Of a stretch of DNA of 64,000 nt, positions 28,212 through 41,470 are shown one piece after another. The position numbers were made by a program, and so were the translations under genes. The stretch comes from Vanilla planifolia (Eukaryota; Streptophyta; Magnoliopsida; Asparagales; Orchidaceae). The notes beneath the pieces were generated by a model. That model saw nothing but the letters and a program-made list of their open reading frames with translations. It had not been told where the DNA came from and ran no database searches. The stretch's first letter is position 1. Every line of letters starts with the position of its first letter. The DNA lies in the NCBI GenBank assembly GCA_023846275.1, contig JAIUJO010000086.1, forward strand, positions 1,937,190 to 2,001,189, in the 5' to 3' direction.

Positions 28212-28944
28212 AAAGAAGAATTTATTAGCCATATCTTACATAAATTCATAAAGTTTACGAGCTTGATATATCTATCCTAAAATATCTAATTAGAATAGGG
28301 TTAATTAAGAAGGGTAAACTGTGGCTCGCCTAACCCGAAATTGAACTATCTTAAGGTAAATTCTTTGTTTAAGGTGTAGCCAAGTTTATGCGAGCTCTTA
28401 ACTTGTGTTTGTAATGGTTTAAGAAAATCTAACCATAAAAGGGGAATTTAGAGAAGTCAATCAAGGAGATGCTTAGTAGAAAAGCAAGTTAAGTGATAAA
28501 TAATGAGAGTTCAAGTTTTCATGCAAGAAAAGATCTAAGTAAGGAGAAGTCTCGGTTGACTTATTCTACTTTGGATGATCTTTGAGTTCATACTATATAT
28601 TTAACTAAGATCTTAGCAAATATAAAAATGAATTACTCTGTTAAAATACATATGAAACCATGAAAAATTGATTGTGATAAAAAATGGTTATTCTTCTTAA
28701 AAAAACCTCGCTTAAGAGTGGGAAAAGTCCCTGTACCCATGACAAACAATGATTTGTTGTAAATAAATGTGTCAATTGTCACTGTTTCTTATGTAATATT
28801 TATAGCAGAACCATGCAAAAAATGTATATTAGCATTTCTCTTGTGAATGCAAAGTAGTTTCTGCAATTATGTGGCATGTTTTGATTTATTTATAAATATG
28901 TGGAGAAGATGAATTCACCATAAAAAAATCTTGATGCAAAGCAC

Positions 28945-30030
28945 TCTTTAACTTAGACATTATCATGTGCAATAAATTAAAACAATGCTTCTTCTTTTTC
29001 CTTGTTGGTTGTTTAAGCATGTATGCAATAAGCATGGATTATCATGACAATTGTTAGAAAATTTTAAAACAATGGGGAATAAAATTTTAATTCATGTAAT
29101 CAATAACCTAGAAAATATAGTCTTGTTTTGTTATTATATCTTGCTACAAGTTAAGATCACTTCTAAAGTTCTCCTTTGATAATAAAATTGATTTTTGATA
29201 ACATCGATCTAATGTAACATTCACTACTTGATTATTGCAGCATAAACAAAGAGTTTCAAGGCATTACAAACAAAGGAATGTGAAAAATTTAAACTTGATA
29301 ATATGTTATTATATATATTTATTTCTTAAAACGTATATTCGATTTGTGTCACTAAGATTGTATTAAAAATTACTAACAATCTTAGTTGATAACAGTAGAA
29401 TGTAAAAATGTGTGTATTTGAAATTCTAAGTGATATAGTTTGAACCTTACATTAATTAATAAATGATTTATGTGTGTGTGGAAATAAAACCCAAAAGTTT
29501 GGAAAATATTGTTGCCAAGTGTCCCTTCTCTTGGGCATGCTTGGGAAGCATGGAACCCTTTCATGACTATGTGATTGGAAGAATTGCCTCAAAATATACG
29601 AGAACTCAGATAACTTCCATGGTGCGTGTAGCCCTTGGTTCTTTCTTGGGAAGTCTTGGAGAGCTTTGTTCAAATCCTTAGAATAATTATTAAGGATAAG
29701 GTTAGACATAAAGTAATTATTTTATGGATAATTAACAATTCTTAGAAAAGTTAAATTGAAAATTTAAAGTCTTTGGTTATGATTATGTTGGTAAGCTTAG
29801 ACTTGGTATCAAGCTCAGCATCATAAAAATATTCTATAGAAAAGAAAACTATAATAGAAGGTCCTATTGATTTGCTAAGGAAACACTATCGATGAACCTT
29901 TTTGCACATTGCAGTAAGACATTGGAATGTGCTAGGCTCTATTAAAGAAGTAATAAGATAATGATGTTTGGCCACCCTTAAGTTCAATAGGTCCTTTGGG
30001 CAACAATGCAAGTGATTTTTTTAATGTTCT
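28945..30030. other. Stretch present only in segment A
   Basis: Segment B joins 'gcaaagcactc' directly to 'ttaagccacaag' near 50,740. In A these flanks are separated by about 1.1 kb. Both A junctions carry a 'tctttaa'/'ttcttaa' motif, which suggests a microhomology-mediated deletion in B. The content is unrecognised. Overlapping 72-85-codon frames at 29,452-29,709 on both strands match no family I know. Confidence 0.7.
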
Positions 30031-30498
30031 TAAGCCACATGATGGCACCTTAGTTCGTGATCAAAGGAATTCATGGTTGCTCTAGAGGGGCCTTAGGATG
30101 GGTATGATTACTAAGGGTTACTTTGGAGTCATAAAGATCACTAATAATATTAGTATGATCCCATAATTAGTTGTAAAAGTAATCAACTAAATATTTAATT
30201 ATTCTATTGGAAAAAATCAAGGCAATGTAGACTAGACACTATGTTAGCTTTATTAAGCAAGGTCCTAGACATAATTAGTATGAAAAAATGGGCTAACTTT
30301 GTTAACTAGTTCACTTAAGAGTTTATGAAAATTGTAATGCATTTAGACTTAATAGTCCTTTAATTATCCATACTCACTTAAGAGATAGACACTTTAGTTA
30401 CCCAACTTCGACATAAAGTAGTTATGCATAAATGCTTAAGCCTATAATAGGAGTGTTAGATTACATGGTAAAAATCGTTAGAATTGCTAGGAAGCAAT

Positions 30499-30509
30499 TA
30501 TATAAATAG
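30499..30509 (+). promoter_or_regulatory. Conserved TATA box
   Basis: 'tatataaatag' followed by 'ttcaaagagagagtattt' is conserved in segment B at 51,209-51,219 while the flanks diverge. Probably an LTR promoter. Confidence 0.5.
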
Positions 30510-31599
30510 TTCAAAGAGAGAGTATTTGCACATTGTGTTCATTAAGGAATTATGTAATGTGGAATGCCTTTAGGGGAGTACTTTTGGTTATTGAGGAGCC
30601 CTAGAACCTTAAAGGGATGGCCCATGTGATCAGCATTTCTGCATAGATTATTAAATTACATGATGTAAAATAAGTGTAGGTCTTGTCACATTTCATTCGG
30701 AAAAGAAAGTGTGTTACATTAATAAGTGGACAATTAGCATCGAACTAGTCATAGTTAAAGAAAAGGGATATTTACTTACTAGTTGATGATCTCATTATAG
30801 TAGTTAAAATATGATGCTATTATTTTGCAAGATTTACTCCATTATTTCTTTCATATGTTTTGGCTACTACTTGCCTATTTAATAGCAGTACTCAATGATT
30901 TCCTAAATAGTGTGCTAGCTCACCACTTTATATTTTTGTAGGATCAAGAAGTCAAAACTTTTGAGAAACAAAACTGGAGATTGTTAGAGTTAATTCATTA
31001 GTCAAATGATTTTCCTTCTTTATTTAACCTATAATAGTTGTAGATTTGAAACTTATCTATCATCAATTATATTTTATTTGATGTGGACTGTATCAAACAG
31101 TGTTATCAAACTTAATAGTTATTATATTTTTTTTTCATACTTTGATAGTGATAAATGGTGTTGCCTTGGAATACACTGGGATTCAATGGTTTATTAATTG
31201 TGGATAAAAAAATTATGCTTTGGTCTTGTTATTGGGAAAAATTGTTAGACTCTTAGTATGATTGTATTTTGTATGTTGTCATATTAGAAATTATAGGTAT
31301 GTTTTGATAACATGACTCATTGACTCATTGAATTTTTGTTAGTCATTACTAAAGAAAAAGTTGGGAGTGGCTATAAGATCATTTTATAATAAACTAAGGC
31401 ACAAAAATGAAGATTATATATATATAGTGGCCACATAGGACTTTCATATGACAATTCTACATTGAAATGGAATATAATAACTAAGAAAAATAACATTTCG
31501 ATAATATGCTCTTTTTCAAATTTAGTGAAAGAAGGAAGAGATCTTAAATGAGATTTTAGGATTATTCTCTTGTTGGTATGATCCTTTCCCTTCCAAGGT

Positions 31600-31700
31600 A
31601 GATTTTATGTACAGATTGGAGTCATGGCCCTATTTTTATGGTGAATCAAGGGAGTTCCCCAACCTCTCCAATCAAGATAATACAAATGTCTATTTAAATG
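31600..31700 (+). pseudogene. Truncated start of a DUF4283/LINE ORF1-like frame
   Basis: The frame gives a 'YGESREFPNLSNQDNTNV' block that matches the start of the frame at 52,190 in segment B. Here it breaks off at about 31,700, before the DUF4283 core, and the very AT-rich spacer begins. It therefore marks the right breakpoint of segment A. Confidence 0.65.
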
Positions 31701-34700
31701 AAAAAGAGAACTTATAGCAACTTCAAATGCTATGTGAAGGTATTTCATTAAAAAATATTTTTTAATAAATTTTAAGGTGAAATAGTTTAGAATATATATT
31801 AAGATTTTTTATGTATTTTGAATTATAATTTTTTTTATTAATGAAATAAAAATTATTGTCATAAAATAATAAGGAAAGTTTTTTATACTGAATTATATAT
31901 ATTAAAATTTAAAATTCTAAATTTTATTTTTAATTTATTTTCTATTTATGGTTTATACTTATGCTAAGTTTTTTTATTTAAGATATTACTTTTTCAAATG
32001 ATGTTATAATAAATATTTTTACTTTTTTAAAAATGATTATTTCTTTTCTCATCACATTACGCATTGTACAAAAAATTTGGCATTTTTTGTTTTGCATTTC
32101 TAAAATTTTTATTTTTGGCAACTATTTCTTAATTTTAAAAATTTTACTTTTTTAAAAAATCTTTTCTAAAAATTTGTTTTTTGTTTAAATTAGGACATCA
32201 AGCATCTTTATTTTAATAAAATATTGTCCAATCAGAAATAGTTTGAAAGAATTTTGTTTTGCTACACTAATTGCTTATTTTTAAATCCTTTTTATTGTAG
32301 TTGCTTAACACAATGTTAACATACTAATTAAAAAATTAAACTCTTACTTCCCATAATAACTATAATTTTGTCAATTATTTGAAAATTTTGATATGCTAAG
32401 ATATTTCTTGTGATTATAACAATAACAAAAATTTTGAATATATAAAATATAGTGTATCGATCAATATTTTCAAGTTATGCTTTTTTAATTTTTTAAAATT
32501 GTAACAATATATTTTTCATTCATTATACCATTAAGGTAACCTTCTTTTACATTGTGTGATGTATTTTTGAAACTTTTATATAATTTCTTACAATAATGTT
32601 TTTCTTAATTGCATGAGTTTATTTAAACGAAAGCAATTTGAAATTTCTTTTACAAAAATATAATTTTCAAATATTTTGTTGTTTTTATACACTCATTAAA
32701 AAGTTTATTAAATAATTTAAAAATTTTAAACATAAAAATAAATAAAATTGTTAGCATAACATTTCTAACGTTAAACATTTGTAAAATACTTGTAAAAACT
32801 TGAGCATAAGGACAGCACAAATTTCCACTATATAGAGTATTAAGGAACAAATAATTAAACATTAGATTATATATAATTAAAAAAAGAATTGATGTGTCAT
32901 TCCAAAAATTGAAAACAAAATGATAATATATTATAGAAAATATAAAGAAATTTGAAAATAATTGTAATGAAAAATCACAAAAAAATTTAAAATTTTTGTA
33001 ACATATTAGAGTGACAAACCGTAATGGTGATATATGTTTCATGTTGAAGGAAATATTGCAGAAAAGATTTTTTTGATTAAATAAAAAACAACTAAGTGTA
33101 CAAAATATTAATGCTATTTAAAAGAATCAGCATTAAATAAGAAGCACTTAAGTGCATACAAATCTAAAATTTTAGAAGATTATAAAGAGATTTATGACAT
33201 GAAAAAAGTCAAAATATTTAAAATATATAAAAAAGATTTTGTTATACTTGTAAAAAAATAAGTAGCCAACAAAAAAATTATTAATATGATATTTCAAATA
33301 AAATTTTTATTAATATGTCACTTTTTATTAATAAAAGGATATGACAAGTAGGATGTCACAATCCCAAAATGTTGTTTGCTAAAATTATTTCAAAAATATG
33401 CACCAATGGTATAAAATAGATTTAACATTTTTAAGTATTGAATTTTGTATTACTATTTCAAGTTATATTCTTTAACTTATAATAATATATCTTGAATCAT
33501 TGTGTTATAAAGAAAACCCTATTTTACATAATATGTCAACATTTTTTTAATTTTAAAATGTCTATTCAATTATTTTTCTCTTATTTGCATAATTTTATTT
33601 AAACTAAAGCAATTAAAATTTCTTGTCCAAAAGATCTAACTTTTAAAATTTTTAAAATTTTCTAACTTTTTATATTTTTTTGTTAATTAAAAAAATAATG
33701 ACATAAAAATAAAAAAAGATTAACTTAAACGTTTTGACATTAAACAATGGTAAATTAATTCCTAAAAAAAATCAAGTGTACATGCTTTATATAATAATCT
33801 AATATATAGAATATTTAAAAATTAATAAAAAAAATTTAGCTTCATTAATATGAAATATTTAAATTTGTTTAAATTATTCATACAAACTATTAAAGAAAAG
33901 TTGATGTTTTATTCCAAAGTTTGAAAATAATTATAAAAACTTTTCAAACAAATACAATATAATTATAATAACAAATAACATAAAAAATTTAAAAAATTAT
34001 CTTTTTCATTTCAAAATTAAACAAGCACAGTTTTGTATCTATAATGTTCTGGCAAATATTATAAAATTATTTGAGGATTAAATAAACAAAATGATTAACA
34101 ACATAAAATATTTAAACTAATCAAAATAATGGGAATTAAAAAAAGCACTTAAATGAATAAAATGTAAAATTTCATGGGATGATAAAAACATTACATTAAC
34201 AAATAACTATAAGTATTTAAAAAATAATGAATAAATTTTTGTTATGCTAAAAGAAATATAAATAACTAATAATAAATAATTGATAAGATATTTCAAATAG
34301 AAATGGGATAAATTTCTCACTTTTTTATGATCAAATAATATAACTAAAAAAACATTACATACTCAAATCTTATTTTATAGAATCTTATTTGCGTTTTTAG
34401 CATAATTTTAGAGTAGACATTAAAAGTATAAAATGCATTAAAAATTAGAAGAAAATGTCTACGAATATGAACATGAGCCCCTATCTATCCATCATGTATA
34501 ACATAGATAATGGGCATACAAGGATGATCTCCAATTTATCTTTTCATGAACCTCTTCTTATCAATTTGGATTTTTTAAATAAATTTATAAATTTGTTTGT
34601 CTTCACAAAAATTTTGTATACCTTTTATGATCGTAACTTTTATCATTTTCAATATTAACTATATTACAATGCTTTGTAAATTTTTTTTTAATTTTTAACA

Positions 34701-35550
34701 TCTTTTATATATGTTGTGATTATTTTTAGCATACAATAAGAAGATATTTAGTGTTTATGTTTAGTGTAAAAAGTTTATATTTATTTATTTTATTAATATT
34801 TTATTATATTCATGATATTTTTTTTATGTTTTAGTGTAATTTTACTTGTCATATTTATGTTAATAATTTCTATGTATTTAGATTATTAATATTTTATAAT
34901 ATTAATAATATTTTTTAAGTTTTAATATATTTTTACTCATCATATTTTCATTTTAACTCAATTATTTGTTAAAATTATAATTTTTAGTTTATGTTTTTTT
35001 ACTTATTAAAAGTCACTTATTTTTTAAATTCTAAAGAAATATTTTTTTACATTAAAAAATATTAATTATTTTTAATATTTATATGAAAGTCATTTTTTTA
35101 TGTTCTCAAAATTTTGAAATGTGAAATCTTTTTTATCATTATATGAACCTAATATATATTGATCTCATGGGCTATTTTATCTTTCATAATGACATATCTT
35201 GACAATTCTACAAATTATTTTCTTAAAAAATTTAAATTTTTTTAACGCTAAAGACTAAAACATTCCTTTATTTTGAAAAAAATAAATAAAAAGTAAAAAT
35301 TGTTAATGTAAAGTAAAATGATATGAGAAACAAATCTAACATGAAATATTAAAAATTCAAAAACATAAAATATATATTATGATAAGCAAATATACTTTAA
35401 AAAATACTATCAAGAAAAATTTTTAGAGAGTTGTATTGCAAATATCTATAATTCTTCAAACAATTTGCATAATTTATTGTGATGTAAATTTATCACACAA
35501 AATTACAAAAGAAAAAATTATTAAAAATAGAAATAAACTTACAATAAAGT
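31700..35550. other. AT-rich spacer between segments A and B
   Basis: Extremely AT-rich with no supported gene. A 130-codon minus-strand frame at 32,650-33,042 is rich in Phe, Ile, Leu and Asn. It lies inside a repeat whose second copy does not preserve the frame, so it is rejected as coding. Confidence 0.6.
32600..34325 (+). repeat. Diverged tandem pair, unit offset about 970 bases
   Basis: Unit 1 (about 32,600-33,345) and unit 2 (about 33,570-34,325) share ordered blocks. These are 'tttatttaaac' plus 'aaagcaatt', then 'ttgatgt' with 'attccaaa', then 'agcacttaa', then 'gatatttcaaata' followed by a 'tcacttttt' block. They look like two old units of a larger AT-rich repeat. Confidence 0.6.
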
Positions 35551-38500
35551 AAAGTTATAAAAGCTCAAAAGATATGGCTAATTTGATTTATATTAGGAAA
35601 TACTTTATAATAATTAAAGCATCACAAATTTGTTATTGCAAATAAGATGGACAAAAAAAATTTAGATCATCAATTTTGCATAATTTTCAATGTCTGATTA
35701 TGAAGAAAAATATATTTTTTTTAAAAAACAATTTTTAATTTTTGGACTTTTTTAAATATTTATTCTAATATTTAAATACATAATTGTCATTTTAAAATGT
35801 TATACAAAAATGAAAATTATAAATATTGTTATTGGTTTTTGTTCTTCTATTGTCATTATTTATTTATATTTTAAATTTTTTAATAACATATTTGCCAAGA
35901 ATTAGTTTTTTATACAATCAATATTCTACAATTGAAATTATTTACTTGTTTTTCAACAAGGTTTAGTTTTACTTAAATTCGAATATTTTTTAACTTTATT
36001 TTTAGAAATGTATTAAAAGAATTCAAATTCATGAAGAATTGTTTATAATTTGCTAATGAAATTCTTTTTAAAAATTCTATTAATATTGTAGTAAAAATAG
36101 GAAGTTGCCGTAAGCATAATACAACTAAAATTCTAATGTAGTCAATAATTTGTAACAATATAGCAACGGATATAAATTATCAAAAACAAATTGAGTAATG
36201 GCAGATTCATATTGAGGCAAACATTAAAATAAATATTATAATGAAGAAAAAAAGTATTTTTTAAGTAAAATATTTAAAATAATCAAATTTCAAAAAAAAA
36301 ATATCCATTTTATATTTTCAATAATATAAAATACTTAACATTTGAAATGTTTAGAGTAAAATATTCCCAAAACCGAAATTCATATATTACAAGAGGAAAT
36401 GCCAATTAATAAAGCCTTCTACATGTCTAAGAAAACATCCTTAAATCAATGGCATTCTTTATTTTGTTTCACATGCTTACATAACTTATTTACTTGTTAT
36501 TTATTTTTGTGTATTAATTAATTGTCTGATATTTTTTATCAAAATTATTTCGTAATTACATTATTAAAAAAATTTAAAATTTTGTGTAATCCATTATGCT
36601 ATTGGATATTTCTTTTTTTAAAAGTTTAACTTTTTTAATTTTTATTACAATGCGAAGTTTTGCTAAATTAATATATTCAGAAATATTTTTGTTGATCTTT
36701 TATTTAAATATACAAAATAGTTTACAAGCTCACTATATCGATGTCACTATTTTTTGTTATTCTTTTAAACTATTTATATGCACATAATGAGATGTTTCTT
36801 AACTTAATTATTCAAATATGTCTAAATATCTCAAATATGTTCCTTGATAACTGTGTTTATTTTTATTCTTTGTGCTACTTTACTTGCACTTACATATTTT
36901 TTTTAATAAATTAATATTTAAAATTTTTATTATAAATTATTTTAACTTTTTATTTACTATATGAGAATGTGAAAAATCTTAGTCGACATTCTAACAAAAT
37001 TTCTAAATTAACCACAATTTTGAAAGAAAATTCAACAATAAGTAAATATCATTTACCTAGAGGAAGAAATATATCTTTGAAATTAACAAACTATTACATG
37101 CTATAAAACAAAAAAGGTATTCGCATTATTTAATATTGAGTATTTAATTTTTATAGAATATTTATATATCATGATAAAAAAAAAGGTCGTGCTATTCCAA
37201 ACTTTGGAAACAAGCAAACATAATGAAAAAAGTGAAGTAAAAGTGTGTGAAATAGCACAAATTTAAAGCATTAAAAAATATTCAAAATATTACATTGATA
37301 AGAAATGATAAGATCAAATGTTTTACAAAATAATAATAAAAAAAATTTCCGAAAGTAAAAAAATGAAAAAAAATATTATATAATACATATATTGTTTAGA
37401 CAATGTTGATAAATTGAAATAAAAAAAATAAAATATAGAATAATAAATAAAATTGTAATTATGAAAAATAACTTTTCAAAATATTAGTAGAAAATATTTC
37501 TCTAAATTAAAACAAGAGAAATGTGTTTTTATAAATAAGAAATTAAGATAATTTTATTATGCAAAGAATAAAAAACATATAACTACAAAAGGAAAGACTA
37601 TCCAAGTTAACATACATGATGGATCAAACGTAAACTATAACTAATAATACAAACCATGTTCTAGTCTACAAAACTAACTTTTCGTGTAGGCAGACTAATT
37701 GGAAATGATCCTTATTATTTAGTGAGAGAGAAAAAAATATGCTCACAAGTACATAAGTTGTCCTTACATCCACCTTGAGCATTTTTAATTCTTTAAAAGA
37801 AGTGTTGAACCAATAAAACGCATGTCCACACAATATGCTCGTTATGCACTTGAGAACATTACATCTTTAGAACATTGTCCAATAAATATGTTTTGCACAC
37901 AGCTTTTAATATGTCAAGTTTCCATTATCTTATTTATATTTTTTATTCTTAAAAATTTTAATATTTTTGTACATCTAATGCAATATTTTTTTAATTATTT
38001 TGAATTTCTTATTATGCTTTGTAAATATTTGAAACACTTTAAGTAGTTTACATTAATAATGATGCCTTTTGTTTAGGTTTCCACATTTTTTGTTATAATC
38101 ACCATTCTATTACTTCTGTAGTTAATTATGAAAAAAAAATCAACTATACTTTTTTCAAGAATTGACTTTTTTTACTTACAATAACTCATTCATGATATTT
38201 TCAATTATATTTAAATTCTTTAATGACGCATACCTTTCAATAATTATTTTGTTTTTATATAGAGTAGAAGTTGTTTAGAGTAAAAGAAAAATAATTATGC
38301 TTGTTGAACACTTGACTGTGCAACACTTCTTTGATGATAACAAAGCCACCATATTTTAGTTAATAAAGATTTTTGGATTGATTTTTAAATCGTGCATCAC
38401 CAAATCAAACATGAATTAGGAAATTAGAATGCACAATCAAGTTTTCCGTGGACTAATTCACTTGTGAAACTTTGTTAGCAATCATATGTAATTGTGCTTA

Positions 38501-38560
38501 AGTGTGGCTCAACATGTAAATAAAAGTGTCATTTTCCTTACTTTTACAAATTTGTTATTA
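35550..38560. other. AT-rich left part of segment B
   Basis: Counterpart of 13,826-16,790, with no supported gene. Short frames at 35,973, 36,596 and 37,822 are not shared with segment A in the same form. Confidence 0.45.
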
Positions 38561-39740
38561 AAAAAATTCTCAAAATAGATTCTTTGATATCTTCTTATGC
38601 AGCAAACCTATCTATGAGTATAAGATCTAATAGTTTTGATGGCATGATAAATCAAAGTAAAATATTATTTCAAAATCAAAGACAAAATACAAATTAAGAT
38701 TCTATGATAGCAATATCCCAATCAATAACAAAACTCATCAAGATGATCGAAAAAATCCTCTAAAACCAACAATATGAACCAAATATAAGAAGAAAAAAGG
38801 ACAATAGGAGAAGAAGACATACACCAATGCTTTAAAAGAGACAAACCCTACAAGAGATGGGAAATACAAAACACATGATAATAATTTTGATAAATTTGAA
38901 TATAATATCCACAAAAGATATCATGATAGTATAAGAAAAAATGAACCATCTGATGAGTTAGAATAAAATGATGATTTAGATATATTTAATAAAGAGGAAA
39001 GACTTAAGAGACACTATGATCAGAGCATATCCATAAAGTGGAATTGTATACTCTAACTTTTGTTGATAATTTTAATCCTAAGGATTATATTAACTGATAG
39101 GCTTGTATGAATGATTAGTTCGACTAGCACCAAATGACTGAGAAAAAAAATACAATTTTAAGGGTATTACCCACAAGTTCCTTAAAAACTAAGAGCTATA
39201 ACATATTAATAATGGTGAAGAGTTATCCTAAACTCGAAGAAATTTTGTGCTTTGGTTTTACAATAAGTTTTTTTGAAATCTATAATATCAAAATGAAAGG
39301 TAAACAACAACGTTTTTTCTAATATGATTGATCCATTGAAAAGAACACTAATAAGTTTAAAGATTATAAACTTAGTTGTAATATAAATGATGCCAAGATT
39401 GTGCTTTTTTCTACTTTGTGGTAGGTTTAAAGGAATACATATTATTAGAGCTAAACTTAAGAAATATTACCATCTAAGAGAATGCCTGTTGCATAGCTAA
39501 AAATGTTGAAAAAATAGAATTTCTTTTTTATGAGATATGGTAAGCCAGTTCCTTTGACGGTCCAGACCCCCATTTCTCAACCACTAAAACTTGAACATTA
39601 TCTACCCCATCTACCATAGTATCTAGACCTTCCAAACCTATATTAACATCTAACTTTCCCGCAAAATTTGGAATTGCCTATTTTAAGTGTCATGTAATGT
39701 GACCTATAACTACAAACTATCCAAAGAGATGTGTGACTAT
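38560..39740 (+). pseudogene. Ty3/gypsy chromovirus gag pseudogene (copy B)
   Basis: Counterpart of 16,800-18,000. It preserves the block near 39,060-39,110 giving 'DNFNPKDYIN' and 'DRLV', which is deleted in A. The 62-codon open stretch at 39,134-39,322 contains 'MVKSYPKLEE', part of the gag helical region. The zinc knuckle at about 39,679-39,720 keeps the spacing 'YFKCHVM' to 'ITTNYPK', but its glycine-histidine is mutated and the first and last cysteines are tyrosines. Copies A and B therefore damaged the knuckle in partly different ways. Confidence 0.75.
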
Positions 39741-39879
39741 TACCCTAAAATGTATTAATTAATATGAAAAATTTCATATTATATGCACCCTTACAGCCAC
39801 ATAATTGCAAGACAATTGAAAGTGCACTAATATCTTTAACACAAACAAAAAAATTAAGGAACAACGATTTTGGATGATC

Positions 39880-40200
39880 GTTTACATTAGTGGTTGTAAT
39901 AACGTAATATCTTATATTACTGTTAAACAAATAATTGATTTATTAAAGCATCCAAACCCTATGTGTCATTGATAGATAAAATCTCTATCCTATTAAGCAA
40001 CAATTTATATATCATTCAAATTTGGTGGGTATAATGACTAGCTTTTCTATAATGACATATCTATGCAAGTAGAATATCTTATTTTTAGAAATCCAATAAT
40101 TTTTAATAAGGACCTAACTCTTATGGATAAGAAAAATATGGACTCCTTTCTTTATTAAGGATAGTCAATCACATTACATCATACTCCACTTTATGAGAGA
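39880..40200 (+). pseudogene. Gypsy protease pseudogene (copy B)
   Basis: Same order as 18,130-18,480: an 'ISGCNNVI'-like block, a 'HPNPMCH'-like block, then 'FNKDLTLMDKKNMDSF'-like sequence near 40,100. As in A, it leads to integrase C-terminal sequence without any reverse transcriptase in between. Confidence 0.7.
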
Positions 40201-40609
40201 CCTTAATCTCTTAAGCCTATGAAATCTATAAAAACTTCTAAGCCCATGGATAATGGAAAGAGAAAGATAAAGAATTTAAGCTTGAATATATTACCCCAAC
40301 TTAAGAAAACCCTTAATCAAGGAGACTTAGTTTTGTTTCTTATAATAAAATAGTTAATCATCACCTTATAAAAACCATCAAATATTATATAGGTTCATGC
40401 TAATAAGACATGTCTTTTATTTATTTTATTCCTTTACCAATGGACTGTCAAACATCTTTCTCTACTAAAATCTCTTTATTACCTACAACAAAATCTAAAA
40501 TGTTAATTGAAATATTATGGGATACAAGAAAAGTGTAGATGCTCAAAAAATGGTTAGAAAATTTTATGAATGGGATTATATTATCATTAGAGTTATTTGA
40601 GAGCAGTTT

Positions 40610-40815
40610 CTTCTTCTAGGTTATAAAAAATTACAAGTTTATGAAGCTAGATATTTTAAAAATATTCAAAAACCTAGAAATAATGCATATGTGTTTGATT
40701 TGCTAGATAGTATATGATTAGGTCAACCTTTAATCTTAAGGATTTTGTCTCTAACAAGGCACTATATCTAACACCTAATGACTCATTTGAGCATAATTCC
40801 CTCATACTAAGCGGA
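40610..40815 (+). pseudogene. Gypsy integrase C-terminus (copy B)
   Basis: Readable blocks are 'YKKLQVYEARYFKNIQKPRN', 'NAYVFDLLDSI' and 'STFNLKDFVSNKALYL' in shifting frames. The sequence passes straight from this point into LTR sequence. The chromodomain and the LTR start seen in copy A at 19,080-19,410 are deleted here. Confidence 0.75.
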
Positions 40816-40824
40816 TTTTTCCTT

Positions 40825-41470
40825 AAAATTGAATTTTTTTTATTATGTTTCCTTCCTATTAGTAGCCACGCTATGTGTCACCATCATTAACACCTTCAAC
40901 AACTACTCTCACAACCTAAGCTAACCCGTGCACCTTCCTAAACACAATTGAAAAAAACATCGTTTGACCTATGATCAACAGATGTTGATCCATTACCCTT
41001 GACGTCCTACAGAAAAAAGCACTAACCAACTAGTCTCATCAACCGACTCTATTCTACCTGATCCATGCCTAACCAAAAATCAGATCGACTTCTCTATCAT
41101 GTCACTCACCTTACCATTGTGCCACCAACCGTTTCCTGGTCGTTGTTACCAACAATCAAAATGCATAGTTTTTAGTTTTTGAATTTCTTAATTCATTTAA
41201 TATTTTTAATTTTTTGAATTTTTTTAAACATTTTTGCTAATAAACCTTTGAGATCTCTATAAATAGGGATGGTCACAAAATTATAAGGGTTATAAAATTG
41301 CAAAATAAAATTATTTTATTTGTATTCTTCCACTTTAACGAATAAATTGTGTGCACCCAACACAATTGAAGGTTTCAAACTTTACTAAACAAATTCTTGC
41401 TTTCACTAATACCCCAAGCATTCCTATTATCTCAAATAACCACTAAGTCTCCCTTTTACCACTTTCATAC
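40825..41470 (+). mobile_element. Chromovirus LTR (copy B)
   Basis: Matches 19,415-20,160. A TATA box lies at 41,257-41,266, followed by an AATAAA-type block. The part that forms an open frame in A (19,980-20,090) is shortened here by about 100 bases. Confidence 0.7.
41257..41268 (+). promoter_or_regulatory. LTR TATA box (copy B)
   Basis: 'ctataaataggg', conserved with copy A at 19,851. Confidence 0.65.

Larger units (their letters stand above)
27260..31590. other. Unclassified repeat-like region of segment A
   Basis: Most of this is conserved in segment B (49,260-52,180) but no protein domain was recognised. A 98-codon plus-strand frame at 27,352-27,648 is broken in B and is not supported. 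A TATA box near 30,500 and a 'tgttagagttaa' start near 30,978 preceded by 'aactggaga' look like LTR signals (promoter; polypurine tract plus TG terminus). The region is therefore probably LTR retrotransposon-derived. Confidence 0.45.
13826..31700 (+). repeat. Segment A of a 17-18 kb direct segmental duplication
   Basis: The sequence matches 35,550-52,330 in the same order and orientation across the whole length. Offsets are about 21.7-21.8 kb near the left end, falling to about 20.6 kb at the right end. Matched stretches look roughly 80-90% identical by eye, so the duplication is old. Differences include a stretch of about 1.1 kb present only in A (28,945-30,030), the chromodomain region retained only in A, and losses in A of about 260, 170 and 56 bases relative to B. 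The left breakpoint lies at the truncated Copia LTR and the right one inside a DUF4283 frame. Confidence 0.9.

Noticed and set aside
28047-28232. 61-codon frame with an Ile-Tyr repeat
   Set aside because: Translation of a TA microsatellite; the tract is nearly absent at the matching site in segment B.
32650-33042. 130-codon minus-strand frame
   Set aside because: Phe/Ile/Leu/Asn-rich composition expected of AT-rich DNA. The second tandem unit at about 33.6-34.0 kb does not keep it open.
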